Origin: Terrihabitans soli
Lineage (GTDB): Bacteria > Pseudomonadota > Alphaproteobacteria > Rhizobiales > Methylopilaceae
DNA length: 64,000 nt
Reading direction: 5' to 3'
Assembly: GCF_014191545.1 (NCBI RefSeq)
Contig: NZ_AP023361.1
Coordinates: forward strand, 1,330,501 to 1,394,500
This document shows, piece by piece, positions 62,669 to 64,000 of the stretch; the stretch's first letter is position 1; the number at the start of each line of letters is the position of its first letter. The notes under the pieces were generated by a model that made no database searches, was not told the DNA's origin, and saw only the letters and a list, made by a program, of their open reading frames with translations. A program made the position numbers and the translations under genes.

Positions 62669-64000
62669 TCAGGCGATGGCGCCGCCACCCTTTTTCGTGA
62701 CGACGATCACCGAAGGACGCGGCGGCATGCTGTCTTTGAAGTCGGGCCAGCGCGTCAGCGGGTTCTCGAATGTCGCTGAGTTCTTATCGTCATCGAATTC
62801 GCCGGGGTGCTGGACGGCAAGGAAGAGGTTTTCGTCGTCCGCGGTGAAGAACGGCCCGCACATTTCGGCGCCCGCCGGGACGCGGAAGAAATGTTTGGAG
62901 GTGCCGCGTTTTTCACCCTGTGTTTCGAGCGCCCACAAACCGTCGGCGCGGCCGGTCATCTTCGCGTTGTTGCCGTCTGTCGCCACCCAGAGCCGGCCTT
63001 TGGAGTCGATGACGCAATTGTCCGGCATGCCGAACCAGCCGTTTTTCGTCGTTTCGGACGAGAAGGTGGCGCCGACTTCCGCAATCGACGGATCACCGCA
63101 ACGCACGAGGACTTCCCATTTGAATTTCGTCGCGGCGTGATCGTCCCCCTCCGGCAGCATCTCGATGATGTGGCCGAATTTGTTGTCGGCACGCGGATTG
63201 GCGGCGTCGGCATGTTCGGCTTTGCGTTTGTCGTTATTGGTCAGCATCACATAGACGCGGTTGGTGTGCGCGCTTGTCTCGATGTCTTCGGGACGATCCA
63301 TGCGTGTTGCGCCGAGAAGATCGGCGGCACGGCGCGTTTCGATGAGAACATCGGCCTGGCTTTTGAAGCCGTTTGTTTCTGTCAGCGAGCCCTGGCCGAA
63401 CACGATCGGCATCCATTCGCCGCTGCCGTCGGCATTATATTTCGCGACGAAGAGCGTGCCTGTGTCGAGGATATCAAGATTTGCTTTGGCGTTTGCCGTG
63501 TCGACCGTGCGCTCCGTCACGAATTTGTAGACATAGTCGAAGCGTTCATCGTCGCCTTGATAGATGACGTAGCGGCCGTCCTTGTTGATGATGCCCGCCG
63601 CGCCTTCATGCTTGAAGCGTCCAAGAGCGGTGCGCTTTTTCGGCACGAAATCCGGATCGAACGGATCAATCTCAACAATCCAGCCGAAACGGTTGGGCTC
63701 GTTTGGTTCCTTCGAGACGTCGAAGCGGTCGTGGAATTTGCCCCACGCATAGGCCGGCTTGCCGAGATCAAGGCGCTTGTAGTTCGCCGTCTCGCGATGA
63801 CCTTCGGGCAAGGCGCCGATGAAATAGCCGTGGATGTTTTCCTCGGCGCTGAGCCAGGTGCCCCAGGGCGTGACGCCGCCCGCGCAATTATTGATCATGC
63901 CGAGGACGCGCGCGCCCGTCGCGTCCGCCGACGTCTTCATACGCTCATGGCCGGCGGCGGGGCCGGTGAGTTGCATTTCGGTGTCGGCAGTGATGCGGCG
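62669..64000 (-). CDS. PhoX-family phosphatase-like protein (DUF839), C-terminal part
   Basis: This is the C-terminal part of a PhoX/DUF839 protein, a calcium- and iron-dependent periplasmic alkaline phosphatase family usually exported by Tat. Family blocks are NNCAGGVTPWGTWLSAEENI, RFGWIVEIDPFDPDF, RTALGRFKHEGAAGI and RPEDIETSAHTNRVYVMLTN. The frame stays open to the last base of the window (ending RRITADTEM before the in-window methionine), so the signal peptide lies outside. The 3' end is intact with VIVVTKKGGGAIA. The Tat export that this family needs is encoded elsewhere in the window. Confidence 0.88.
   Translation of the reverse strand, partial: RRITADTEMQLTGPAAGHERMKTSADATGARVLGMINNCAGGVTPWGTWLSAEENIHGYFIGALPEGHRETANYKRLDLGKPAYAWGKFHDRFDVSKEPNEPNRFGWIVEIDPFDPDFVPKKRTALGRFKHEGAAGIINKDGRYVIYQGDDERFDYVYKFVTERTVDTANAKANLDILDTGTLFVAKYNADGSGEWMPIVFGQGSLTETNGFKSQADVLIETRRAADLLGATRMDRPEDIETSAHTNRVYVMLTNNDKRKAEHADAANPRADNKFGHIIEMLPEGDDHAATKFKWEVLVRCGDPSIAEVGATFSSETTKNGWFGMPDNCVIDSKGRLWVATDGNNAKMTGRADGLWALETQGEKRGTSKHFFRVPAGAEMCGPFFTADDENLFLAVQHPGEFDDDKNSATFENPLTRWPDFKDSMPPRPSVIVVTKKGGGAIA

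Overview
The window is GC-rich chromosomal DNA from an alphaproteobacterium, almost certainly of the order Hyphomicrobiales (Rhizobiales). Support comes from PopZ, DUF1402, DUF2842 next to ctaA, an ExoR-like Sel1-repeat protein, the run argS/SPOR/nagZ/scpA/scpB/tatABC/serS/surE/pcm, and two intergenic palindromic elements of a style common in Bradyrhizobium-like genomes. I see no phage, insertion sequence or CRISPR array. Most of the window is core chromosome with a few accessory modules.

Layout. (1) 1-2022: the end of a LysR regulator, a divergent AroQ-fold protein and an arylmalonate-decarboxylase-like Asp/Glu racemase-family enzyme, probably a small catabolic locus. (2) 2065-3620: a CsoR/RcnR-type metal sensor, its likely operator and an RcnA-type nickel/cobalt exporter. 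(3) 3709-6326: tRNA-Pro, a single-domain voltage-gated cation channel and the lipid II flippase MurJ. (4) 6398-15567: an exopolysaccharide cluster with methyltransferase, Wzy/O-ligase-like polymerase, priming phosphotransferase, one family-4 glycosyltransferase, a short Wza-type lipoprotein, a Wzz-type co-polymerase whose kinase-like domain looks inactive, and a deacetylase. (5) 15564-23060: DUF2842, ctaA, a PRC-barrel protein, cysK, a methyltransferase, a family-25 glycosyltransferase, an HD-GYP protein, a SelW-like protein, tRNA-Asn, tRNA-Cys and two very small membrane proteins. (6) 23218-30986: Pcm-like protein, tolC, popZ, valS, DUF1402 and a LysE-family exporter.

(7) 31036-34288: an ArsR regulator with a repeated candidate operator driving a tight run of SRPBCC, VOC and DUF1579 proteins. 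(8) 34611-39414: ilvD, the exoR-like gene, xthA with a GFA-family gene, a basic-tailed protein and erpA. (9) 39570-52922: dgt, argS, a SPOR protein, nagZ, scpA, scpB, an orphan ABC ATPase, tatABC, serS, surE and pcm. (10) 53050-64000: a TIM-barrel isomerase-like protein, small conserved proteins, a SufA/IscA-type carrier, a diguanylate cyclase, RhlE-type helicase, a membrane-anchored proline-rich protein, parE and the C-terminal part of a PhoX-family protein.

Functionally the window joins envelope biogenesis (MurJ, NagZ, SPOR, Tat, TolC, exopolysaccharide export, ExoR-like regulator) with chromosome and pole organisation (ScpAB, ParE, PopZ), translation (three aminoacyl-tRNA synthetases, three tRNAs) and protein or metal homeostasis. 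The least explained parts are the AMDase-like/AroQ-like locus, the channel with a TLEGWPD filter, the kinase-dead co-polymerase, the SRPBCC/VOC operon and the orphan ABC ATPase overlapping scpB.
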